Under the pieces are notes generated by a model. The model was not told the origin of the DNA, did no database searches, and saw only the letters and a list, made by a program, of their open reading frames with translations. From positions 86,266 through 150,265 of the forward strand of contig JAGDZJ010000012.1 in NCBI GenBank assembly GCA_049115955.1: DNA of 64,000 bases. Direction: 5' to 3'. A program made the position numbers and the translations under genes. The stretch is from Salinispirillum sp049115955. GTDB taxonomy: Bacteria; Pseudomonadota; Gammaproteobacteria; Pseudomonadales; Natronospirillaceae. Positions within the stretch are counted from its first letter, which is position 1, and every line of letters starts with the position of its first letter. Of this stretch, positions 50,863 to 59,080 are shown in pieces.

Positions 50863-52039
50863 TCACATCCGGTAAGGGCAATTCAGGGCATTGCAGTACT
50901 TGCGCCGCCAGTGCGGTTAAACGTTCGTGGCTGCTGTCACGATGGCCAAGCGCTTCTTCCAAGCGCGCCAGCTCCCAGTAAAGCTCGGGCAAGGCTTCTT
51001 GCGCCAAGCCATCTTTGAAATAGTCCCGTGCCTTACCCCACAACGACTCCTGCAAGCACAGGCGACCCAGAGCAAGATAAAAGCGGGCATCCGGAGTGTG
51101 CGTGGTACGCCAGCGTTCCGCTTGTTGCAGGCGCTCGCGTGCGGTGGTGTTAAGGTCGCTGTACAGCACCACTAGGCGCGTATCCCAGTCTTGTGCTAAC
51201 GCGCTTTCAAGGGCTTTCTTAGCGACCGATGGCGTTTCCAATGCCACCAAGGCACGCAAATATTGATAACGCAGGTCAGACGAGGCTTGCTGCTGTTGGC
51301 TCAGCGCTTTCCACCATTTCTGCAGGCGCGCACCAGCATTGGCGGGGCGCGTAGTGATCAAACCATTGATCATGTCGGTTTGCCATGGCTCAACGGACTT
51401 GCGCCCGGCGCGAATCAGGCGCGGTTGCAGTTCGAGCAAAGCGTCCCAGTCGTGCAAGCGCACGTAGACATCACGCAGCAAACGCAACACGAAGGGGTTT
51501 TCCGGGTGCTTCTGGGTCAGGCGTTTGCAGTGCGCCAACGCGAGTTCAAACTGCTTTGACTCGTACGCCGACAACGCCAGCAGTAAGCCAGAGGCCAATT
51601 CAACTTGGGGGTTTTCTTCGGTGGCTTTGTCCAACCACATTGCAACGTTGGCGTAGTCTTTTTCGGCTTGTGCGATGCGAGCTAACAGCAATTGGTTGAC
51701 CCACGGCAAGGGGCTGTAACGCTCGCCCTTAGCCAACAGACGCTTGGCGCGGGGTAGCTTTAATTCCAGAAACGCCATGATGCCGTTTTCCAGTGACTTC
51801 ACGCCTTGATGCTGACGGTTTGGTCGCAGCTTACCCAGCAACATCAACAGGCGTCGGGCCAGTAGCCACAGCAGAACCAACGCAATCAGCGAGGCCAGTC
51901 CAATCCATAAAGACATTTCTACGGCGTGGTCACCCCACGCAATCAATACATAACCGGAGTCCTGGCGCGCCATATAGCCAACGCCACCGCCAACCACCAA
52001 GATCAACAGAATGAGCAGGGCACGACGCAGCAATTTCAT
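50846..52039 (-). CDS. hemY: HemY, haem-biosynthesis-associated TPR membrane protein
   Basis: 397 residues. Two N-terminal membrane helices (about 5-22 and 40-62) then TPR-like helical repeats (about 85-390; LASGLLLALSAYESKQFELALAHC, NPFVLRLLRDVYVRLHDW). A conserved partner of hemCDX in gammaproteobacteria, of unclear biochemical role and unrelated to the Bacillus HemY oxidase. Its ATG overlaps the hemX stop (ATGA). Confidence 0.93.
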   Translation of the reverse strand: MKLLRRALLILLILVVGGGVGYMARQDSGYVLIAWGDHAVEMSLWIGLASLIALVLLWLLARRLLMLLGKLRPNRQHQGVKSLENGIMAFLELKLPRAKRLLAKGERYSPLPWVNQLLLARIAQAEKDYANVAMWLDKATEENPQVELASGLLLALSAYESKQFELALAHCKRLTQKHPENPFVLRLLRDVYVRLHDWDALLELQPRLIRAGRKSVEPWQTDMINGLITTRPANAGARLQKWWKALSQQQQASSDLRYQYLRALVALETPSVAKKALESALAQDWDTRLVVLYSDLNTTARERLQQAERWRTTHTPDARFYLALGRLCLQESLWGKARDYFKDGLAQEALPELYWELARLEEALGHRDSSHERLTALAAQVLQCPELPLPDVNAKHE

Positions 52040-53205
52040 TCGGCGTCTCCTGTGTCGGTATCATCGTCATTGTCAGCCGCTGCATTAATGGCCCGTAAGG
52101 CCGTCAGAGCGCGATCTATCTCGGGCACGACCGTTTCAATGCTCTGGCTCCGAAGCTGCTCTAGCTGCGCCTGCAAGCCCGTCAAATTAGGTACTTGCCC
52201 GCTCGCATCGTTCAACCATTCTTGCGCTTGTTCAAGGCTGCTGTCGTACAGCAATTGATTGCGCTGCAGAGCGGCGACTTGCGCCTGCTGCAACAGCATC
52301 CGGAACTGCGCACGCATTTGGTTGAACTCGTCCGGTGTCAGACGCGCTTGCGCCAAATCACCGCGATAACGCACGGTGACTAAGCTGCGTAACTCGGTCG
52401 CCATGCGGCCGTACCACGTAGTGGTCTCGTCGGGTGTTCCGGCGTCTTCCTCGGCAATGGACGAGTCAGAAGACTGCGGCCACCACTGCCATTGCCGAGC
52501 GCTCTGTTCAAGGGCGCGCAGTTCAAAATAGATGCCGTCAATGTCCGGCATGGGTGTGTTGCGCAGCGCCTGTAAGTCCTGCGCCAGTGCTTCGCGAGCC
52601 GGTAAATACGCCACTTCATCGATTTCCGCCAGCATGCGATCGGCTTGCTGCAGCAAAGAAGAAGACTGCGCGAGGTCGCGCGTCAACTGGCTTATGTGGC
52701 GCGCTGTGCGCAACAGGTATTCGATCTCTAAACGCTGCACATCGCTTTCTTGCAAACCGCTGTCTGCGTTCACTTGTTGCGCGAGCGTGGCGAGGTTTTG
52801 TTGCGTATCCTGCAAGTTGCTTTGCACACCCTGTTGCGCTTGGCCCACTTGCTCGAGCGAGCGTTCTAGATTTTCTATCTGCGTAGCCTGGCGCGCCAGT
52901 TGGTCTTGCAGTTCCGTCAGATATTGCTGGCGTGCTTGTTGTCCGTCTTGCCACAACACCCACTGCTGCCACCCGAACCAACCCCCGACGCTAGCTCCGC
53001 CCAACACCAACAACAAAACGAATACGGCTAGCCAGCGACCCAGTCCGCCGCCACTTTTGCTTTGACTAGGTGCCTTGGCTGGCTTACTGGCGGTTGGCTT
53101 GCTCTGCGTGCTCGCTGTGCTTTTCGCAGTCGCGGCATCGGTGGCTTTATTCGTAGCGGTGTTGGTAGCAGATCGTTTATCCGGGGTAGGCTGGTCGGCA
53201 CTCAC
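52036..53205 (-). CDS. hemX: HemX, putative uroporphyrinogen-III C-methyltransferase-like membrane protein
   Basis: 389 residues from GTG 53205, which overlaps the hemD stop as GTGA; longer in-frame extensions would read through hemD. Low-complexity Ala/Thr/Lys/Ser N-terminus (about 10-55), one TM helix (about 57-79), then a long coiled coil (QDQLARQATQIENLERSLEQ...) and the HemX globular domain. Often annotated as a methyltransferase, but it lacks the SUMT signature; more likely a membrane scaffold. Confidence 0.92.
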   Translation of the reverse strand: MSADQPTPDKRSATNTATNKATDAATAKSTASTQSKPTASKPAKAPSQSKSGGGLGRWLAVFVLLLVLGGASVGGWFGWQQWVLWQDGQQARQQYLTELQDQLARQATQIENLERSLEQVGQAQQGVQSNLQDTQQNLATLAQQVNADSGLQESDVQRLEIEYLLRTARHISQLTRDLAQSSSLLQQADRMLAEIDEVAYLPAREALAQDLQALRNTPMPDIDGIYFELRALEQSARQWQWWPQSSDSSIAEEDAGTPDETTTWYGRMATELRSLVTVRYRGDLAQARLTPDEFNQMRAQFRMLLQQAQVAALQRNQLLYDSSLEQAQEWLNDASGQVPNLTGLQAQLEQLRSQSIETVVPEIDRALTALRAINAAADNDDDTDTGDAE

Positions 53206-53957
53206 GATGTCGGTTCCTGTAGTGAATTCAATGCGTCCAGAGCCGCTTCTAGGCTGGCTCCCTGTGCGTTCACGATCTTTAGCCAACCGTATTGGCGGGC
53301 TGCTGTGTCGAGGCGCGGGCTGCTGATCAGCAGGGGCGTTGCCTGTTTTGTAACCATGGACGCCTGAGAAGTCAAACAATCCAGCGCTGCCATGGAAGAT
53401 ATCTGCACAATGATGTTTGGCGTATCCAATCTTTGTAGATCGGTCGGGCTGAGCGTGACGCCTTGGCGGCGATACACTTCTAGGCGTGTAACCTGCGCTC
53501 CGCGTGCCTCCAAGGCGGGTTGTGTGACTTCGCGTCCGCCTTCGCCCGCGATGATAAGCCAGCGCTGATCTTGCACCTGTTGCATGGTAGGCAGCGCCAG
53601 CACATCTTCCGCGCGGTTGCCGTGCACAGGGTAGGTGACCTGCAAGGCTAATTCCGGAAGTTGTTCCAACACTTGTGCGGTGCCTGAGCCATTACACAAC
53701 CATTGAATGCCAACGGGCGGTTGCGGCCAGTACATGTCTAAACGGTCTAACACAATTTCTGCTGCGCTGGGACTGACCACCACAATGCCATGGTACTGGT
53801 CCAGGTTCAGCCAAACCGTGCGTTGCGCCGGGGTTTCCGGTAAAGGCTCGGTAATCAGCAACGGCAGCGCCTCGACGCCAAAGCCGTGTTGGCTCAGCGC
53901 GTCTATCCAGCGGGCCTGTTGGGCGCGCGGCTTGGTGAGGACGACCGTGTTTATCAT
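53202..53957 (-). CDS. hemD: Uroporphyrinogen-III synthase
   Basis: 251 residues from ATG 53957 (MINTVVLTKPRAQQARWIDAL); an upstream extension to 54020 would overlap hemC. HemD is poorly conserved; recognisable blocks are VLTKPRAQ, GIVVVSPSAAEIVLD, WLCNGSGTAQVLEQL and VYRRQGV. Closes hydroxymethylbilane to uroporphyrinogen III. 7 bp after hemC and overlapping hemX by 4 bp. Confidence 0.92.
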   Translation of the reverse strand: MINTVVLTKPRAQQARWIDALSQHGFGVEALPLLITEPLPETPAQRTVWLNLDQYHGIVVVSPSAAEIVLDRLDMYWPQPPVGIQWLCNGSGTAQVLEQLPELALQVTYPVHGNRAEDVLALPTMQQVQDQRWLIIAGEGGREVTQPALEARGAQVTRLEVYRRQGVTLSPTDLQRLDTPNIIVQISSMAALDCLTSQASMVTKQATPLLISSPRLDTAARQYGWLKIVNAQGASLEAALDALNSLQEPTS

Positions 53958-53964
53958 AGTGCTG

Positions 53965-54909
53965 TTAGAGCAAATCCAAACTGCGCAAAATAGCATCCGC
54001 CCCTTGCGCCAACATCGCATCCGCCACCTGAATGCCCAAGGCTTCTGCAGCGGCTTGGTCGTTGAGGTCTTTTAGCTGGGTGTCGGCCGACACCTTGATC
54101 AAACCCGTGCCATCGGGAAAGCCAATGCGGCCTTCCAGTTTCAAGTCATTGCCATCCAGCCAGGTGTAGCCTGCGATAGGCACTTGGCAGCCACCATTCA
54201 AGCGACGGTTCATGGCGCGTTCGGCCCACAGGCGTGCGTGTGTGTGCGGATGGTTTAAGCAGTCCAACAGGTTCAGAGTGTCGGTGTCGCCAGCACGGCA
54301 TTCAATGCCGACCGCGCCTTGCCCGCAAGCCGGCAGAGACAAGTCGAAGTCGATGTTGTGACGAATGCGGCTGTGCAGGTCGAGGCGTTGCAAGCCGGCC
54401 GACGCCAGAATGATGGCATCGTATTGGCCAGCGTCGAGCTTGCTCAAACGAGTACCCACGTTGCCGCGCAAAAACTCGATTTTCAAATCGGGACGCCAAG
54501 CCAGCAGTTGCGCTTGGCGGCGCAAACTGGACGTGCCCACTACGGAGCCTTTCTCTAGGTCTTCCAAGCGTTCGTACTGGTTGGAGACAAAGGCGTCGGC
54601 CGGGTCGCCACGTTCGCAAATGATCGGCAGCGCAAACTGCGGGTCGAGCTCCATCGGCACGTCTTTCATCGAATGCACTGCGATGTCGGCTTCGCCGTCG
54701 ATCAACGCCTGCTCCAACTCTTTCACGAACAGACCCTTGCCACCCACTTTAGACAAAGCGACGTCCAGAATCTTATCGCCCTTGGTCACCATTTTGACCC
54801 ACTCAATGGTGAGTTCAGGGTGATGCTGTTGCAGCGCGTCTGTTACGTACTGGGCTTGCCAGAGTGCAAGCGGACTGGTGCGGGTGGCAATTCGGAGCAG
54901 GCTTTTCAT
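53965..54909 (-). CDS. hemC: Porphobilinogen deaminase (hydroxymethylbilane synthase)
   Basis: 314 residues. LRIATRTSPLALWQAQYVTD-, GGKGLFVKELEQALIDGEAD, AVHSMKDVPM, GTSSLRRQAQL, RGNVGTRLSKLD and the dipyrromethane-binding Cys241 in RLNGGCQVPIAGY. First gene of hemC-hemD-hemX-hemY(-msrC). Divergent from znuC with 130 bp between. Confidence 0.97.
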   Translation of the reverse strand: MKSLLRIATRTSPLALWQAQYVTDALQQHHPELTIEWVKMVTKGDKILDVALSKVGGKGLFVKELEQALIDGEADIAVHSMKDVPMELDPQFALPIICERGDPADAFVSNQYERLEDLEKGSVVGTSSLRRQAQLLAWRPDLKIEFLRGNVGTRLSKLDAGQYDAIILASAGLQRLDLHSRIRHNIDFDLSLPACGQGAVGIECRAGDTDTLNLLDCLNHPHTHARLWAERAMNRRLNGGCQVPIAGYTWLDGNDLKLEGRIGFPDGTGLIKVSADTQLKDLNDQAAAEALGIQVADAMLAQGADAILRSLDLL

Positions 54910-55039
54910 AATACCTTGATCGGGATAAGAAATGAGACCGCTAGTGTAGCATCCGCGTCGCAGTGCACCAACAGGCGGGGCTATCGTCTGGCGAGCACTC
55001 TGCTATGATGCACGCATCGTTTATGCAGAGTTCGCTACC

Positions 55040-55780
55040 GTGTTAATTGAAGCCAAACGCATCAGCCTGGAAAAACAGGGCAAGAAAATCCTCGACCATA
55101 TTTCGCTGGCCATTGGGCCGCAGCAGATCGTCACCGTGGTAGGGCCTAACGGCGCGGGTAAGTCGTCGTTATTAAAAGTATTGCTGGGGTTAGAGCAACC
55201 AACGGGCGGCGAGATTGTGCGCCAGCCCGGCCTGACCATCGGTTACATGCCGCAAAAGCTTCCGCTGAATCAGTTATTGCCGATCAGCGTCGGGCGCTTT
55301 ATGACGTTGCAAGTCAAAGCCCCCAAAATTGAAGTGGAAAAAGCGTTGGCCAAAACCGGTGTGGCGCATTTGCACCAGCGCAACATCACGGCTTTGTCGG
55401 GTGGTGAGTTACAGCGTGTGTTGCTGTCGCGTGCGATCTTGCAACGCCCGCAATTGTTGGTGTTGGACGAACCGGTGCAAGGCGTAGATTTTATGGGCGA
55501 AGCCGCTCTGTACCGCTTAATACACTCGCTGAAAGAAGATTTGGCGTGCAGTGTATTGATGGTCTCGCACGACCTGCATGTGGTGATGGCGGCTACCGAT
55601 CAGGTGATTTGCTTGAACCACCATGTGTGCTGCCACGGCACGCCGGAAACCATCGAAAATCACCCTGAATTTGTAGAGATTTTTGGTCGTCGTGATGCCG
55701 CAACGCTGGGTGTTTACCACCACCATCACACGCATTCGCATGACCTCAGTGAGCAAGGAGGCTCGGTAGTCAATGACTGA
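55040..55780 (+). CDS. znuC: Zinc ABC transporter ATPase ZnuC
   Basis: 246 residues from GTG 55040. Walker A VVGPNGAGKSS (about 34-44), signature LSGGELQRVLLSRA, Walker B LLVLDEPVQGVD and switch His in MVSHDLHVVMA. The His-rich tail YHHHHTHSHD is typical of ZnuC. Overlaps znuB by 8 bp. znuA and zur are absent from the window and no clear Zur box was found by eye in the 130-bp gap. Confidence 0.93.
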   Translation: MLIEAKRISLEKQGKKILDHISLAIGPQQIVTVVGPNGAGKSSLLKVLLGLEQPTGGEIVRQPGLTIGYMPQKLPLNQLLPISVGRFMTLQVKAPKIEVEKALAKTGVAHLHQRNITALSGGELQRVLLSRAILQRPQLLVLDEPVQGVDFMGEAALYRLIHSLKEDLACSVLMVSHDLHVVMAATDQVICLNHHVCCHGTPETIENHPEFVEIFGRRDAATLGVYHHHHTHSHDLSEQGGSVVND

Positions 55781-56567
55781 ACTCTGGTTGTTCCCCTTGT
55801 TGGCCGGGTGCGGGCTCATGTTGTTAGCCGGGCCTTTCGGCAGTTTGCTGGTATGGCAGCGTATGGCCTTTTTTGGCGACGCCTTGGCGCACGCTTCATT
55901 ACTGGGCGTCGGTATCGGGCTGTTCTGGCAATGGGCACCCGCTGCCGGAGCTCTATTAGGTACGCTGGCCTTTGCCTTAATTCTTTGGCGCGCCGAGCGT
56001 GTCACCGCACTGGCATCGGATACTTGGCTGGGCGTGTTGTCGCACGGCAGTCTCGCTCTGGGTTTATTGGTGGTTTACGGCTTAGTGCCGAACAGTGCCA
56101 ACGTGAATGGGTTGTTGATTGGCGATCTGCTGAGTGTTGGGTTAAACGACTTACTGCTGCTGAGCGGCTTGCTGGTCATCGGGCTGGGCTGGTTGTTTTG
56201 GCGCTGGCGCAGTTTGATGTTGTCTATCTTGTCGCCCGAATTGGCGCAGGCCGAAGGCATCAATGTCAGCGCCTTGCGCGGGCAGTTTATGGTGCTGCTG
56301 GCGGCCATAGTCGCGCTGGCGATGCAGTGGGTTGGGGTGCTGTTGATCTCGGCGCTGTTGCTGATTCCTGCGGCGGCGGCACGGCCGTTGAGCCGCGAAC
56401 CTGAGCACATGGCCTTGTTGGCCACACTGATTGGCTTGCTGTCGGTCTGTGCGGGCATTGCTTCAAGCTGGTATTGGGATTGGCCAACCGGCCCTGCCAT
56501 CGTGGTAATGGCGTTGGCAGGCTTTGTGGTCTTGTGGAGTGGTTCTTCTCTCGCTAAAAAGCGATAG
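55773..56567 (+). CDS. znuB: Zinc ABC transporter permease ZnuB
   Basis: 264 residues, about eight hydrophobic helices. Family blocks AGPFGSLLVWQRMAFFGDAL-, AHASLLGVGIGL and AMQWVGVLLISALLLIPAAA of the ABC-3 permease family. Inner-membrane partner of ZnuC; overlapping start gives coupled translation. Confidence 0.94.
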   Translation: MTELWLFPLLAGCGLMLLAGPFGSLLVWQRMAFFGDALAHASLLGVGIGLFWQWAPAAGALLGTLAFALILWRAERVTALASDTWLGVLSHGSLALGLLVVYGLVPNSANVNGLLIGDLLSVGLNDLLLLSGLLVIGLGWLFWRWRSLMLSILSPELAQAEGINVSALRGQFMVLLAAIVALAMQWVGVLLISALLLIPAAAARPLSREPEHMALLATLIGLLSVCAGIASSWYWDWPTGPAIVVMALAGFVVLWSGSSLAKKR

Positions 56568-56576
56568 TCGGTTACG

Positions 56577-56765
56577 GTAGCGATGTAAGAGCGGTTGCTT
56601 CCCGCGGGGACGCCGTGAACCGGTTATCAGACGCATCCATGCGTCTGACCCTTCGGGCTCCCGTTGGTCATGCAAATTCGTTCCTGACGAATTTGTCCAT
56701 GGGGGCTCATTTGCAGCATCCTTGCTGCAAACGCCCCGCTGGAAGCAACCGCCTTACATCACTAC
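56577..56765. repeat. Hairpin-cassette repeat with terminal inverted repeats, copy 1
   Basis: Ends GATGTAAGAGCGGTTGCTTC (from 56582) and, inverted, GATGTAAGGCGGTTGCTTCC (to 56760), extending to GTAG/CTAC. Inside are three hairpins: 56627-56648, 56674-56694 and 56710-56731, with 7-9 bp perfect stems. Read on the minus strand, the loops contain GGA. A rearranged copy in opposite orientation is at 60914-61088. Lies between znuB and htpX; no gene. Confidence 0.8.
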
Positions 56766-56795
56766 GCTAGCCAGCGGCAAGTCCTTCAAAAAACC

Positions 56796-57635
56796 TTACA
56801 TATTACGCAGTGCGGCAATTCGGCTATCCAACGGTGGGTGCGTGGCGAACAAGTCAGACGCCTTGCCTTTGATACCGAAAGCCACCAATTGGCCTTCCAG
56901 TTGTGAATCAGCTCCGCCTTTCAAGCGCTGCAGAGCAGCAATCATCTTCTGTGAGCCGACCAAGCGTGCAGCGCCCGCATCTGCTCCGAATTCACGACGA
57001 CGCGAGAACCAGTTCACGACGACGCTGGCCAGAATACCGAACACCACCTGCAAGGCCATCACAGTAACAAAATAAGCGATGCCGCCTTGTTGCCCACTGC
57101 GATTGATCACGTTGGCGATGACCCGAGCAAAGTAAATCACGAAGGTGTTCATCACGCCTTGAATCAGGGTCAAGGTCACCATGTCGCCGTTGGCAATGTG
57201 GCTGACTTCATGCGCCAAAACAGCTTCCTGCTCTTCGCGTGTCATACCGCGCAGCAAACCTACGCTCACCGCCACTAACGCATTGTCGCGGCTGGCACCG
57301 GTCGCAAACGCATTCACTTCCTGTCCACCATAAATCGCCACATCCGGCATGCCGATACCCGCTTGCTTGGCAAGGCGTGCGACGGTGCTGACCAACCAGC
57401 GTTCTTCTTCGTTACGCGGTTGTTTGATCACTTGCGCGCCAGTGGACTTGAGCGCAATGAACTTGGACATCCATAAGGAAATGAACGAGCCGCCCATACC
57501 GAAAAATAGCGCCATGACCAAGAGCGCGCCTTGGCCTTCAAGATGAATGCCCAGCATTGGCAATACAACGGTCGTGAACACACCAAAGGTGATCAAGATG
57601 GCAAAGTTGGTTAAGAGAAACAGCATAATACGCAT
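56796..57635 (-). CDS. htpX: Membrane protease HtpX
   Basis: 279 residues. Two N-terminal helices (about 5-25 and 35-55), zinc site HEVSH (142-146) in VLAHEVSHIANGD, two further helices (about 155-205), and FSRRREFGADAGAARLVG supplying the third ligand Glu. M48B metalloprotease of the inner membrane, quality control with FtsH. Ribosome site GAGGG. In E. coli it is Cpx/heat-shock controlled; no clear site seen here. Confidence 0.96.
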   Translation of the reverse strand: MRIMLFLLTNFAILITFGVFTTVVLPMLGIHLEGQGALLVMALFFGMGGSFISLWMSKFIALKSTGAQVIKQPRNEEERWLVSTVARLAKQAGIGMPDVAIYGGQEVNAFATGASRDNALVAVSVGLLRGMTREEQEAVLAHEVSHIANGDMVTLTLIQGVMNTFVIYFARVIANVINRSGQQGGIAYFVTVMALQVVFGILASVVVNWFSRRREFGADAGAARLVGSQKMIAALQRLKGGADSQLEGQLVAFGIKGKASDLFATHPPLDSRIAALRNM

Positions 57636-57696
57636 AACGGTGCCCTCAGAGTGGAATTGAAACTGTATTAGGAAATAGGGTCGGACGGGTAAGAAA

Positions 57697-58611
57697 TCAA
57701 GCGCTTTGCAACATTTCTACAATCATGCCTTCGCGTAAAGCGCGGCCAGAGATCGTCATGTGCTCGATGTTCAGGTAGTCGAACACCGCACTCATGATGG
57801 CGTAGCCACCGGGAAACACATGGGTGCGGCGTACATTAAGATTCAACACCTGGCTGAGTTGATCGATATTTTGCACCTGCCACAGCAGCGGCGACACACG
57901 TTCTAACCCGGAGCGGGTGATATCACCGTTGGACAGATGCAAAGAACGCATCACCCAGCTCAGGCTCTTCGCGGTGCCAGAAGAACCCACGGCGACCAAG
58001 TCACTGCTGGGGATCAGTTCGACAGGAATAGCTTTAGTCAGTAAGCGACGCACATGCTCGCGTGCCTTGTTGACGTGTGCTTGCGTGATGCGATTGGCTT
58101 GAAAGTAAGCTGCAGAGAGCGACGCACTGCCGACGTCCAAGCTGACGGCCAGCTCGGTCGTCGCGCCATGGCCAATGATGATCTCTGTGCTGCCGCCGCC
58201 AATATCCACCACTAAACGGTTGGACTGCGGTAAACCCCAGGTCGCACCCAAATAAATAAGCTTGGCTTCTTCTTCGCCAGAGACAATCTCAATGGGTAGG
58301 CCTAAGGCCTTTTCGGCGTCTTTTATGAAGTCGGCGTTTTGCCGCAAGGTACGAAAGGCACTGGTGCCGACCACGCGCACCTGTTGCACATCGTGTTGCG
58401 CTAAGCGCTGACGAATATCCTGCAGGCAGCGTAAGGCACGACGACGTGCCTCCGGTCTTAACTGGTGGTGTTCAGGGTTTATGCCGCTGGCCAAACGCAC
58501 AATTTCTCGGTAACCATCGACAGTCACAAGGTTGCTGTCGTGGCGACGCATGATCACGAGATGGAAAGAATTGGCTCCCAGATCAATGGCCGCATATAAC
58601 TCGTCTGACAT
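57697..58611 (-). CDS. Ppx/GppA family phosphatase (short form)
   Basis: 304 residues: only the two-lobed ASKHA core, without the C-terminal HD-like domains of about 500-residue E. coli Ppx/GppA. Motifs YAAIDLGANSFHLVIMRR (phosphate 1), RVVGTSAFRTLRQN, IVSGEEEAKLIYLG and VVDIGGGSTEIIIG. Likely exopolyphosphatase or pppGpp 5'-phosphatase; the short form is widespread in gammaproteobacteria next to trx/ppk genes, absent here. Confidence 0.9.
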   Translation of the reverse strand: MSDELYAAIDLGANSFHLVIMRRHDSNLVTVDGYREIVRLASGINPEHHQLRPEARRRALRCLQDIRQRLAQHDVQQVRVVGTSAFRTLRQNADFIKDAEKALGLPIEIVSGEEEAKLIYLGATWGLPQSNRLVVDIGGGSTEIIIGHGATTELAVSLDVGSASLSAAYFQANRITQAHVNKAREHVRRLLTKAIPVELIPSSDLVAVGSSGTAKSLSWVMRSLHLSNGDITRSGLERVSPLLWQVQNIDQLSQVLNLNVRRTHVFPGGYAIMSAVFDYLNIEHMTISGRALREGMIVEMLQSA

Positions 58612-58956
58612 AGCGAGATATCAAAAAATACTTGGGGATCAAAATATAACAGTTCGGCGGGGAAATAAAGCAGGGTGTGGTGCTAAAGACCGTGAAAGCG
58701 CACCTTTAAAACCCGACCATCCATGGTCTGGCGCGATCTATCCGATAGAGGGGTCCGTAACTCAACTTGTCCTTGCCAATCCGTAGGCGATTGTCCTAGC
58801 TCTCCTTGCGTCGAGTTGCGAGCACTGTACGCCCTAAAGCCGCCCGGAGTGAGGGCGAAACGGCGACAATGTTTGTAAGAGATCTCTTACAAGAGGGGAA
58901 AAGTGTGAACCCGTTCTCGAATGTTTCCCAAATAATTGGTTGGAACAAGCGGTTAC
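58612..58956. other. Gene-free stretch with a perfect 20-bp palindrome
   Basis: No gene recognised. TTGTAAGAGATCTCTTACAA (58873-58892) is a perfect palindrome, the length of a dimeric repressor site, but no promoter pair was found close by. The possible short frames crossing it show no family features. Confidence 0.5.
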
Positions 58957-59073
58957 GGCGGATGACGCTGCGCTCTTCCGCCCTATGCATCGGGTTCTAT
59001 GATGGGGATGGCCCTGTGCTTGTTTGACTTATGCCTTGACGCCATAGGGCGGAAGAGCGCAGCGTCATCCGCC
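58957..59073. repeat. Inverted pair of family 2 REP-like units
   Basis: Units 58957-58987 and 59043-59073 are perfect 31-bp inverted copies (GGCGGATGACGCTGCGCTC... TTCCGCCCTATG) with 55 nt between. The right unit ends 8 bp before the ettA stop, so the pair may form a very stable 3' hairpin on the ettA mRNA. Confidence 0.92.
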
Positions 59074-59080
59074 ATACAAT

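Noticed and set aside
54910..55039. Zur box between hemC and znuC
   Set aside because: No palindrome resembling the Zur consensus was found by eye in the 130-bp gap.
58806..59027. 73-codon frame between ppx and ettA
   Set aside because: Crosses a perfect palindrome and a REP unit; no family features.
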